Shown: positions 55,945 through 64,000 of the stretch, in pieces | Numbering within the stretch: position 1 is the first letter of the stretch | Layout of the letters: each line of letters opens with the position of its first letter | Assembly: GCF_024166365.1 (NCBI RefSeq) | Contig: NC_064839.1 | Coordinates: forward strand, 35,414,378 to 35,478,377 | DNA from: Elephas maximus indicus | Lineage: Eukaryota > Chordata > Mammalia > Proboscidea > Elephantidae | DNA length: 64,000 nucleotides | Reading direction: 5' to 3' | The notes under the pieces: generated by a model | What the model was told of the DNA's origin: nothing | Database searches by the model: none | The model's input: the letters and a program-made list of their open reading frames with translations, nothing else | Program-made: the position numbers and the translations under genes

Positions 55945-58900
55945 TTATAATAGTGGTCTTATACAGTATTTGTCCTTTTGCCTCTGACTCATTTCGCTCA
56001 GCATAATGCCTTCCAGGTTCCTCCATGTTATGAAATGTTTCAGAGATTCGTCACTGTTCTTTATCGATGCGTAGTATTCCATTGTGTGAATATACCACAA
56101 TTTATTTACCCATTCATCCGTTGATGGACACCTTGGTTGCTTCCAACTTTTTGCTATTGTAAACAGAGCTGCAATAAACATGGGTGTGCATATATCTGTT
56201 TGTATGAAGGCTCTTGTATCTCTAGGGTATATTCCGAGGAGTGGGATTTCTGGGTTGTATGGTAGTTCTATTTCTAACTGTTTAAGATAACGCCAGATAG
56301 ATTTCCAAAGTGGTTGTACCATTTTACATTCCCACCAGCAGTGTATGAGAGTTCCAATCTCTCCACAGCCTCTCCAACATTTATTCTTTTGTGTTTTTTG
56401 GATTAATGCCAGCCTTGCTGGTGTGAGATGGAATCTCATCGTAGTTTTAATTTGCATTTCTCTAATGGCTAATGATCGAGAGCATTTTCTCATGTATCTG
56501 TTGGCTGCCTGAATATCTTCTTTAGAGAAATGTGTGTTCATATCCTTTGCCCACTTCTTGATTGGGTTGTTTGTCTTTTTGTGGTTGAGTTTTGACAGAA
56601 TCATGTTGATTTTAGAGATCAGGCGCTGGTCGGAGATGTCATAGCTGAAAATTCTTTCCCAATCTGTAGGTGGTCTTTTTACTCTTTTGGTGAAGTCTTT
56701 AGATGAGCATAGGTGTTTGATTTTTAGGAGCTCCCAGTTATCGGGTTTCTCTTCATCATTTTTGGTAATGTTTTGTATTCTGTTTATACCTTGTATTAGG
56801 GCTCCTAGGGTTGTCCCAATTTTTTCTTCCATGATCTTTATCGTTTTAGTCTTTATGTTTAGGTCTTTGATCCACTTGGAGTTAGTTTTTGTGCATGGTG
56901 TGAGGTATGGGTCCTGTTTCATTTTTTTGCAAATGGATATCCAGTTATGCCAGCACCATTTGTTAAAAAGGCTGTCTTTTCCCCAGTTAATTGACACTGC
57001 TCCTTTGTCAAATATCAGCTGCTCATACGTGGATGGATCTATGTCTGGGTTCTCAATTCTGTTCCATTGGTCTATGTGTCTGTTGTTGTACCAATACCAG
57101 GCTGTTTTGACTACTGTGGCTGTATAATAGGTTCTGAAGTCAGGTAAGGTGAGGCCTCCCACTTTCTTCTTCTTTTTCAGTAGTGCTTTGCTTATCCGGG
57201 GCTTCTTTCCCTTCCATATGAAATTGGTGATTTGTTTCTCTATCCCCTTAAAATATGACATTGGAATTTGGATCGGAAGTGCGTTAAATGTATAGATGGC
57301 TTTTGGTAGAATAGACATTTTTACTATGTTAAGTCTTCCTATCCATGAGCAAGGTATGTTTTTCCACTTAAGTATGTCCTTTTGAATTTCTTGTAGTAGA
57401 GCTTTGTAGTTTTCTTTGTATAGGTCTTTTACATCCTTGGTAAGATTTATCCCTAAGTATCTTATCTTCTTGGGGGCTACTGTGAATGGTATTGATTTGG
57501 TTATTTCCTCTTCGGTGTTCTTTTTGTTGATGTAGAGGAATCCAAGTGATTTTTGTATGTTTATTTTATAACCTGAGACTCTGCCAAACTCTTCTATTAG
57601 TTTCAGTAGTTTTCTGGAGGATTCCTTAGGGTTTTCTGTGTATATAATCATGTCATCTGCAAATAGTGATAACTTTACTTCTTCCTTGCCAATCCGGATA
57701 CCTTTTATTTCTTTATCTAGCCTGATTGCCCTGGCTAAGACTTCCAACACGATGTTGAATAAGAGCGGTGATAAAGGGCATCCTTGTCTGGTTCCCGTTC
57801 TCAAGGGAAATGCTTTCAGGTTCTCTCCATTTAGAGTGATATTGGCTGTTGGCTTTGCATAGATGCCCTTTATTATGTTGAGGAATTTTCCTTCAATTCC
57901 TATTTTGGTAAGAGTTTTTATCATGAATGGGTGTTGGACTTTGTCAAATGCCTTTTCTGCATCAATTGATAAGATCATGTGGTTTTTGTCTTTTGTTTTA
58001 TTTATGTGATGGATTACATTAATGGTTTTTCTGATATTAAACCAGCCTTGCATACCTGGTATAAATCCCACTTGATCAGGGTGAATTATTTTTTTGATGT
58101 GTCGTTGGATTCTATTGGCTAGAATTTTGTTGAGGATTTTTGCATCAATGTTCATGAGGGATATAGGTCTATAATTTTCTTTTTTTGTAATGTCTTTACC
58201 TGGTTTTGGTATCAGGGAGATGGTGGCTTCATAGAATGAGTTGGGTAGTATTCCGTCATTTTCTATGCTTTGGAATACCTTTAGTAGTAGTGGTGTTAAC
58301 TCTTCTCTGAAAATTTGGTAGAACTCTGCCGTGAAGCCGTCCGGGCCAGGACTTTTTTTTGTTGGGAGTTTTTTGATTACCGTTTCAATCTCTTTTTTTG
58401 TTATGGGTCTATTTAGTTGTTCTACTTCTGAATGTGTTAGTTTAGGTAGGTAGTGTTTTTCCAGGAATTCATCCATTTCTTCTAGGTTTTCAAATTTGTT
58501 AGAGTACAATTTTTCATAATAATCTGAAATGATTCTTTTAATTTCATTTGGTTCTGTTGTGATGTGGTCCTTCTCATTTCTTATTCGGGTTATTTGTTTC
58601 CTTTCCTGTATTTCTTTAGTCAGTCTAGCCAATGGTTTATCAATTTTGTTAATTTTTTCAAAGAACCAGCTTTTGGCTTTGTTAATTCTTTCGATTGTTT
58701 TTCTGTTCTCTAATTCATTTAGTTCAGCTCTAATTTTTATTATTTGTTTTCTTCTGGTGCCTGATGGATTCTTTTGTTGCTCACTTTCTATTTGTTCAAG
58801 TTGTAGGGACAGTTCTCTGATTTTGGCTCTTTCTTCTTTTTGTATGTGTGCATTTATTGATATAAATTGACCTCTGAGCTCTGCTTTTGCTGTGTCCCAG

Positions 58901-59760
58901 AGGTTTTGATAGGAAGTATTTTCATTCTCGTTGCTTTCTATGAATTTCCTTATTCCCTCCTTGATGTCTTCTATAACCCAGTCTTTTTTCAGGAGGGTAT
59001 TGTTCATTTTCCAAGTATTTGATTTCTTTTCCCTCGTTTTTCTGTTATTGATCTCTAGTTTTATTGCCTTGTGGTCTGAGAAGATGCTTTGTAATATTTC
59101 GATGTTTTGGACTCTGCAAAGGTTTGTTTTATGACCTAATATGTGGTCTATTCTAGAGAATGTTCCATGTGCGCTAGAAAAAAAAGTATATTTTGCAGCA
59201 GTTGGGTGGAGAGTTCTGTATAAGTCAATGAGGTCAAGTTGGTTGATTGTTGTAATTAGATCTTCCGTGTCTCTGTTGAGCTTCTTACTGGATGTCCTGT
59301 CCTTCTCCGAAAGTGGTGTGTTGAAGTCTCCTACTATAATTGTGGAGGTATCTATCTCGCTTTTCAGTTCTGTTAAAATTTGATTTATGTATCTTGCAGC
59401 CCTGTCATTGGGTGCGTAAATATTTAATATGGTTATGTCTTCCTGATCAATTGTCCCTTTTATCATTATATAGTGTCCTTCTTTATCCTTTGTGGTGGAT
59501 TTAAGTCTAAAGTCTATTTTGTCAGAAATTAATATTGCTACTCCTCTTCTTTTTTGCTTATTGTTTGCTTGATATACTTTTTTCCATCCTTTGAGTTTTA
59601 GTTTGTTTGTGTCTCTAAGTCTAAGGTGTGTCTCTTGTAGGCAGCATATAGATGGATCGTGTTTCTTTATCCAGTCTGTGACTCTCTGTCTCTTTATTGG
59701 TGCATTTAGTCCATTTACATTCAGGGTAATTATAGATAAATAAGTTTTTAGTGCTGTCAT
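55945..59760 (-). CDS. ORF2: L1 ORF2 endonuclease-reverse transcriptase
   Basis: 1271 codons, near the 1275 of human L1 ORF2p. The protein nicks target DNA, primes cDNA synthesis there and copies the L1 RNA. The APE-type endonuclease occupies residues ~1-240, with N14 in LNVNGLN, E43 in QETH, D145 in GDFN, D205 in SRIDH and H230 in FSDH. The reverse transcriptase (~500-775) has D600 in SIDAEKAFD and FADD with D702/D703. The C-terminal Cys/His motif is C1128, C1132, H1140, C1145. All key residues are present. An in-frame stop 15 bases upstream of the ATG supports this start. In human L1, ORF2 is translated inefficiently after ORF1; the 459-nt spacer here is longer than in human. Function is inferred, not shown. 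Confidence 0.95.
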   Translation of the reverse strand: MTALKTYLSIITLNVNGLNAPIKRQRVTDWIKKHDPSICCLQETHLRLRDTNKLKLKGWKKVYQANNKQKRRGVAILISDKIDFRLKSTTKDKEGHYIMIKGTIDQEDITILNIYAPNDRAARYINQILTELKSEIDTSTIIVGDFNTPLSEKDRTSSKKLNRDTEDLITTINQLDLIDLYRTLHPTAAKYTFFSSAHGTFSRIDHILGHKTNLCRVQNIEILQSIFSDHKAIKLEINNRKTREKKSNTWKMNNTLLKKDWVIEDIKEGIRKFIESNENENTSYQNLWDTAKAELRGQFISINAHIQKEERAKIRELSLQLEQIESEQQKNPSGTRRKQIIKIRAELNELENRKTIERINKAKSWFFEKINKIDKPLARLTKEIQERKQITRIRNEKDHITTEPNEIKRIISDYYEKLYSNKFENLEEMDEFLEKHYLPKLTHSEVEQLNRPITKKEIETVIKKLPTKKSPGPDGFTAEFYQIFREELTPLLLKVFQSIENDGILPNSFYEATISLIPKPGKDITKKENYRPISLMNIDAKILNKILANRIQRHIKKIIHPDQVGFIPGMQGWFNIRKTINVIHHINKTKDKNHMILSIDAEKAFDKVQHPFMIKTLTKIGIEGKFLNIIKGIYAKPTANITLNGENLKAFPLRTGTRQGCPLSPLLFNIVLEVLARAIRLDKEIKGIRIGKEEVKLSLFADDMIIYTENPKESSRKLLKLIEEFGRVSGYKINIQKSLGFLYINKKNTEEEITKSIPFTVAPKKIRYLGINLTKDVKDLYKENYKALLQEIQKDILKWKNIPCSWIGRLNIVKMSILPKAIYTFNALPIQIPMSYFKGIEKQITNFIWKGKKPRISKALLKKKKKVGGLTLPDFRTYYTATVVKTAWYWYNNRHIDQWNRIENPDIDPSTYEQLIFDKGAVSINWGKDSLFNKWCWHNWISICKKMKQDPYLTPCTKTNSKWIKDLNIKTKTIKIMEEKIGTTLGALIQGINRIQNITKNDEEKPDNWELLKIKHLCSSKDFTKRVKRPPTDWERIFSYDISDQRLISKINMILSKLNHKKTNNPIKKWAKDMNTHFSKEDIQAANRYMRKCSRSLAIREMQIKTTMRFHLTPARLALIQKTQKNKCWRGCGEIGTLIHCWWECKMVQPLWKSIWRYLKQLEIELPYNPEIPLLGIYPRDTRAFIQTDICTPMFIAALFTIAKSWKQPRCPSTDEWVNKLWYIHTMEYYASIKNSDESLKHFITWRNLEGIMLSEMSQRQKDKYCIRPLL

Positions 59761-60219
59761 TTTGATGTCTTTTTATGTGTGTTGTTGACAATTTCATTTT
59801 TCCACATACTTTTTTGTGCTGAGGCGTTTTTCTTAGTAAATTGTGAGATCCTCACTTTCATAGTGTTTGACTTTATGTTAGTTGAGTCGTTAGTTTTTCT
59901 TGGTTTTTGTCTTGAGTTATAGAGTTGTTATACCTTTTTGTGGTTACCTCATTATATACCCCTATTTTTCTAAGTAAAAACCTAACTTGTATTGTTCTAT
60001 ATCGCCTTGTATCACTCTCCATACGGCAGTTCAATGCCTCCTGTATTTAGTCCCTCTTTTTGATTATTGTGATCTTTTACCTGTTGACTTCCATGATTCC
60101 CTGTTATGTGTATTTTTTTTTTTTAATTAATCTTAATTTGTTTGTTTTTGTGATTTCCCTATTTGAGTTGATATCAGGACGTTCTGTTTTGTGACCTTGT
60201 GTTGTGCTGATATCTGATA

Positions 60220-61239
60220 TTATTGGTTCTCTGACCAAACAATATCCTTTAGTATTTCTTGTAGCTTTGGTTTGGTTTTTGCAAATTCTCTAAACTTGTG
60301 TTTGTCTGTAAATATCTTAATTTCGCCTTCATATTTCAGAGAGAGTTTTGCTGGATATATGATCCTTGGTTGGCAGTTTTTCTCCTTCAGTGTTCTGTAT
60401 ATGTGGTCCCATTCCCTTCTTGCCTGCATGGTTTCTGCTGAGTAGTCAGAACATATTCTTACTGATTCTCCCTTGAAGGAAACCTTTCTTTTCTCCCTGG
60501 CTGCTTTTAAAATTTTCTGTTTATCTTTGGTTTTGGTGAGTTTGATGATAATATGTCTTGGTGTTTTTCTTTTTGTATCAATCTTAAATGGGGTTCGATG
60601 AGCATCTTGGATAGATATCCTTTCGTCTTTCATGATGTCAGGGAAGTTTTCTGTCAGAAGTTCTTCAACTATTTTCTCTGTGTTTTCTGTCCCCCCTCCC
60701 TGTTCTGGGACTCCAATCACCCGCAGGTTATCCTTCTTGATAGAGTCCCACATAATTCTTAGGGTTTCTTCATTTTTTTTAATTCTTTTATCTGATTTTT
60801 TTTCAGCTATGTTGGTGTTGATTCCCTGGTCCTCCAGATGTCCCAGTCTGCATTCTAATTGCTCGAGTCTGCTCCTCTGACTTCCTAGTGTGTTGTCTAA
60901 TTCTGTTATTTTATTGTTAATCTTTTGGATTTCTACATGTTGTCTCTCTATGGATTCTTGCAACTTATTAATTTTTCCAGTATGTTCTTGAATAATCTTT
61001 TTGAGTTCTTCAACAGTTTTATCAGTGTGTTCCTTGGCTTTTTCTGCAGATATCCTAATTTCATTTGTGATATCATTAAGCATTCTGTAAATTAGTTTTT
61101 TATATTCTGTATCTGATAATTCCAAAATTGTATCTTCATTTGGGAAAGATTTTGATTCTTTTGTTTGGGGGGTTGGAGAAGCTGTCACGGTCTGCTTCTT
61201 TAAGTGGTTTGATATGGATTGTTGTCTCCGAGCCATCAC
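60220..61239 (-). CDS. ORF1: L1 ORF1 RNA-binding chaperone
   Basis: 339 codons, against 338 in human L1 ORF1p. The family forms coiled-coil trimers that coat L1 RNA and act as nucleic-acid chaperones in the ribonucleoprotein. A variable Ser/Thr/Lys-rich N-terminus is followed by a coiled coil at ~50-160. The RRM core runs from ~171 (NLRVIGVPE) to ~255, including TPRHIIIKL. The C-terminal domain has ARREW at 273-277 and YPAKLS at 295-300. Uninterrupted. Start: MMAR, two adjacent Met codons; either could be used. Confidence 0.94.
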   Translation of the reverse strand: MMARRQQSISNHLKKQTVTASPTPQTKESKSFPNEDTILELSDTEYKKLIYRMLNDITNEIRISAEKAKEHTDKTVEELKKIIQEHTGKINKLQESIERQHVEIQKINNKITELDNTLGSQRSRLEQLECRLGHLEDQGINTNIAEKKSDKRIKKNEETLRIMWDSIKKDNLRVIGVPEQGGGTENTEKIVEELLTENFPDIMKDERISIQDAHRTPFKIDTKRKTPRHIIIKLTKTKDKQKILKAAREKRKVSFKGESVRICSDYSAETMQARREWDHIYRTLKEKNCQPRIIYPAKLSLKYEGEIKIFTDKHKFREFAKTKPKLQEILKDIVWSENQ

Positions 61240-62277
61240 TGGGAAACTAGTTTTTCCAGAAAATCCGCTAAAAAAAAACAGCAGTCAGATCCCTATCAGA
61301 GTTCTCCCTCTGGCTCAGGCTATTCAGATGTTAATGAAGCCGCCTGGGGAGGGTGGGGGAGGGAACAGAGAGATAGGAGAGTAGCACCTCAGAATATAGC
61401 CAGAGTTGCTTGTCTTGCTTGGAATGACTATTATATCTGAGATTCCCGCGGGCGCGTCGCCTATGTGTGCTGGCTGTGTGGAGATTGCCCCCAGGGGGTC
61501 TGGCCCGCTGGAGTCACGGTCAGATCCTCCGCTTCCAGCCCCACGCCCAGCGTCAAGGCTCCCCTACTGGGACGGTGCACTCTCGACTCCAAAATCAGTC
61601 GCTGCCTCCCGGGGACTTCTCGTCCCTCCAGCCGCGTGGCCGTGCCGCCCCCGTGAACCAGGTGGGCCCCCTCCCGGGGTTAGTTCAGATGGGTGGAGTA
61701 GCTCCCCGTGCTTGTGCCGTGACCGAGTGTCCCGGCTGGAACGCTGTTCTCCCCGCTCCAATACCAGTCGCTGCCTCCCAGGGACTTCTCCTACCGGCTG
61801 CGTCCTACGCCGCCCGCGCGACCCGGCTGGTCACCTTCCCGGGGTTAGTTCAGGGGGTGGAGCAACTCTCCGTGTTTATGGCGTACCTGCGTGCAGTCCA
61901 AATCCCTGCGGGACGGTTCCCCGGCTCGGATGCTGCTCTTTCTGCTCCAAGATCAGTCACTGCCTCCCGGGGACTTCTTCTAACGGCTGCGTCCCACGCC
62001 GCCCGTGGAACCGGCTAGTCCCCCTCCCGGGGTTAGTTCAGGGGGGTGGAGCAGGTCTCTGTGCTTGTGCCGTACCTGACTGGTACGCTGGCTCCAGGCT
62101 CTGGAAACAATCGCTGCTTCCCCGTATTAGTTCGTTCTCCGTCTCTAAATCTGTGTTTGTTGTTCAGGGTTCGTAGATTGTTATGTATGTGATCGATTCA
62201 CTTGTTTTTCCGTGTCTTTGTTGTAAGAGGGATCCGAGGTAGCGTCTGCCTAGTCCGCCATCTTGGCTCCGCCCCCC
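61240..62277 (-). promoter_or_regulatory. L1 5' UTR / internal promoter
   Basis: GC-rich, in sharp contrast to the rest of the intron. It has irregular tandem units: the block around 'agtcgctgcctccc' recurs at 61596, 61765, 61954 and (degraded) 62108, with spacings of 169, 189 and 154. Each of the first three units is followed by a 'ccggggttagttcag' block. L1 5' UTRs act as internal Pol II promoters; tandem units suggest a monomer-type arrangement. Confidence 0.8.
62253..62268 (-). promoter_or_regulatory. YY1-type site at L1 5' end
   Basis: On the minus strand it reads gagccaagatggcgga. AAGATGGCGG is a YY1 motif, and human L1 has a YY1 site (caagatggccg) at the equivalent place near +10 to +20, where it directs accurate transcription initiation. 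Its presence supports a complete 5' end. Confidence 0.8.
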
Positions 62278-62292
62278 CTCCTGCTTTTTTTT

Positions 62293-64000
62293 GATTGTTG
62301 TTTGCTTGATATATTTTTTCCATCCTTTGAGTTTTAGTTTATGTCTTTAAGTCCCAAGTATGTCTCTTGTAGGCAGCACATAGACGGATCGTGTTTTTTT
62401 ATCCATTCTGTCACTCTCTATCTCTTTATTGATGCATTTAGTCCATTTACATTCAGCATAATTATTGATAGGTATGAGTTTAGTGCTGTCATTTTGATGT
62501 TTTTGTGTGTACATGTATTGTTGAGAGTTTCTTTATTGTACTTAATTTTGTGTGCTGAGTCATTTTTATTATTTTCTTTTCATCTTTTTCACTGTTGTTG
62601 GTTTTCAATTTGCTAAGTCTATGTTTTTCTAGTTTTTTATTTTGATGTGTAAGATTGTTAGTTTCCTTTGTGGTTACCTTAAAATTTACCCCTATTTTTC
62701 TAAATTAAAAAAAAAAAAAATCTTTTATTTCTTTATATTGCCTTTAGTTCCTCTCCATGTGAAAGATCTATGACTACCTTTTTTAGTCCCCCCCCTTTTT
62801 TTTTTAATGTTGTCGTCTTTTACATATTGTTGTCTGTCTTTCCCTATTTGCATGGTTTTAGCTTTTTTTTTTTTTTTTTGGTGACTCCCCTATTTGGGTT
62901 TATATCTGGTTCCTCTGTCCTGTGTTCTAGTCTTGGTTTGTTATCTGATGTTATTGATTTCTAACCGGAGGATTCCCTTTAGTATTTATTGTAATTTTGG
63001 TTTGTTTTTTTAAAATTCCCTAAACTTCTGTTTATCTGGAAATCCTCTAGTTTCGCCATCATATTTGAGAGACAGTTTTGCTGGATATATAATTCTTGGC
63101 TGGCAGTTTTTTTCCTTCAGAGCTTTGTATATGTCATCCCATTGCCTTCTTGCCTGTACGTTTTCTGCTGAGTAGTCCAAGGTGTCTTACTGACTCTCCT
63201 TTTTAGGTGACTTTTGGGTTATCCCTAGCTACTCTTAAAATTCTCTTTTTCTTTGGTTTTGGCAAGTTTGATTATGATATGTCTTGGTGCCTTTCTTTTG
63301 GAATCTACCTTCTATGGGGTTTGATGAGCATCTTGGATAGATATCTTTTCATCTTTCACAATTTATCAGGGATACTTTTTGCCAACTCAGTCTTCAACAA
63401 TTCTCTGTATATTCTGTTATCCGCCCCCCCCACCCCCGCATTCTGATACTCTAATCACTCATAGGTTATTCCTCTTGATAGAGTCCCACGTGATTCTTAG
63501 GGTTTATTCATTTTTTTAAATTCTTTTATCTGATTTTTCGTCAAATAAGTTGGTATCAAGTGCTTTATCTTCAGTCTCACTAATTCTGACTTCCATTGAC
63601 TCAGTTCTGCTGAGTTTTCTATTGAGTTATCTAATTCCAATATTTGATTGTTAATCTTCTGGATTTTTGTTTGCTGTCTCTCTACGGAGTCTTAAAAAAA
63701 AAAAACAAAACCAAACCCAGTGCAGCTGAGTCGATTCCGACTCATAGCGACCCTATAGGACAGAATAGAACTGCCCCATAGAGTTTCCAAGGAGCGCTTG
63801 GTGGATTCAAACTGCCGACCCTTTGGTTAGCAGCAGTAGCACTTAACCACCACGATACCAGGGTTTCCTATGGAGTCTTGCAGCCTGTTAAATTTGTCAT
63901 CGTGCTCTTCCATCATCTTCTCAAGTTCCTGTATTGCTTTGTCTGTGTGTTCCTTGGCTTGTTCTGCGTATTGCTGGATCTCCTTGGTCTCTTGAAGAAT
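62293..64000 (-). mobile_element. Older L1, 5' portion (continues)
   Basis: Resumes the older L1 from 54926: degraded endonuclease N-terminus ('gattgttgtttgcttgatatattttttcc' to ~62490), the long inter-ORF spacer (~62490-62980), and a degraded ORF1 (~62980 to the window end, e.g. 'gagagacagttttgctggatatataattcttgg'). Poly(T)/low-complexity expansions occur at ~62706-62720, 62800 and 62865. An AfroSINE interrupts it. It runs past the window. Confidence 0.88.
63694..63868 (-). repeat. AfroSINE in older L1, TSD
   Basis: Complete reverse short-form copy from the A run to 'ataccagggtttcc'. The flanks tacggagtctt (63683-63693) and tatggagtctt (63869-63879) are an 11-bp target duplication with one change. 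Close to consensus, so relatively young. Confidence 0.94.

Larger units (their letters stand above)
54942..62277 (-). mobile_element. L1: Full-length L1, coding-intact
   Basis: A ~7.3 kb autonomous non-LTR retrotransposon in antisense to SNTB2. In its own direction: 5' end ggcggagccaagatggcgga with a YY1-type site, a ~1.04 kb GC-rich 5' UTR, ORF1, a 459-nt spacer, ORF2, a ~1.0 kb 3' UTR with a G-rich tract, AATAAA and poly(A). The 15-bp duplication ctcctgctttttttt lies at 54927-54941 and 62278-62292. Both ORFs are open over their full lengths. The insertion interrupts an older L1. Confidence 0.96.
10155..64000 (+). other. SNTB2: SNTB2 intron 1 (runs past window)
   Basis: Begins with GTGAGC. 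No acceptor followed by sequence encoding the rest of the PDZ domain (expected to continue VKFIREV...) was found on the + strand. The remaining 54 kb is therefore treated as one intron dominated by transposons. A long first intron agrees with the known structure of mammalian SNTB2. Confidence 0.8.

Noticed and set aside
56687..57127. 146-codon + ORF, and other + ORFs at 57638-59383 and 60553-60880
   Set aside because: Antisense shadows of L1 ORF2 and ORF1. A near-copy at 28234-28656 lies over the truncated L1, which explains the similarity.
61406..62176. 256- and 183-codon + ORFs, Pro/Cys/Arg-rich
   Set aside because: They lie antisense to the GC-rich tandem-unit L1 5' UTR. The repetitive protein pattern comes from the DNA repeat. 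No start context, no domain.
10155..64000. SNTB2 exon 2 in the window
   Set aside because: Searched by eye for an acceptor followed by coding for the rest of the PDZ domain; none found. A computed protein-to-genome alignment would settle it.

Overview
This is mammalian nuclear DNA from an afrotherian, most likely an elephant or a close relative such as a manatee or hyrax. The evidence is about 20 copies or fragments of AfroSINE, the tRNA-derived SINE confined to Afrotheria. They occur beside many RTE-type LINE copies and several L1 copies of one lineage. I cannot name the species from the sequence alone.

Two protein-coding genes are present, both on the + strand and in the order seen on human chromosome 16q22. 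The window opens in the last intron of UTP4 (cirhin, a ribosome-biogenesis factor). Its final coding exon is at 184-300, with a poly(A) signal at 364-369. About 9 kb of intergenic DNA follows, made of ancient MIR, L2, L1M and MER5-like remnants plus AfroSINE and RTE insertions. At about 9.33-10.33 kb lies a CpG island holding the promoter and first exon of SNTB2 (beta-2-syntrophin). Coding starts at 9575 and the splice donor is at 10155. I found nothing resembling SNTB2 exon 2, so 10155-64000 is read as part of a large first intron.

The intron is a stratified transposon deposit. Oldest are MIR, L2, MER5-like and old L1 fragments. Above them are RTE copies (eight in the window, all 5' truncated), AfroSINEs in both orientations (several with clean target-site duplications), and L1s of the afrotherian lineage. 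The youngest large event is a complete ~7.3 kb L1 on the minus strand at 54942-62277. It has a 15-bp target-site duplication, a GC-rich 5' UTR with irregular tandem units, a YY1-type site at its 5' end, uninterrupted ORF1 (339 aa) and ORF2 (1271 aa), a G-rich 3' UTR tract and a poly(A) signal. It landed inside an older, internally deleted L1, the far side of which runs off the window end.

No previously undescribed gene system is apparent. The points most worth following are the apparently coding-intact L1 and its 5' UTR architecture, the 3' tail shared by AfroSINE and RTE, a ~124-bp near-perfect hairpin at 15013-15136, a target site used twice by AfroSINEs, and multi-level nested insertions that give relative ages. 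RNA genes other than SINEs, CRISPR arrays and bacterial-type operons were not seen.
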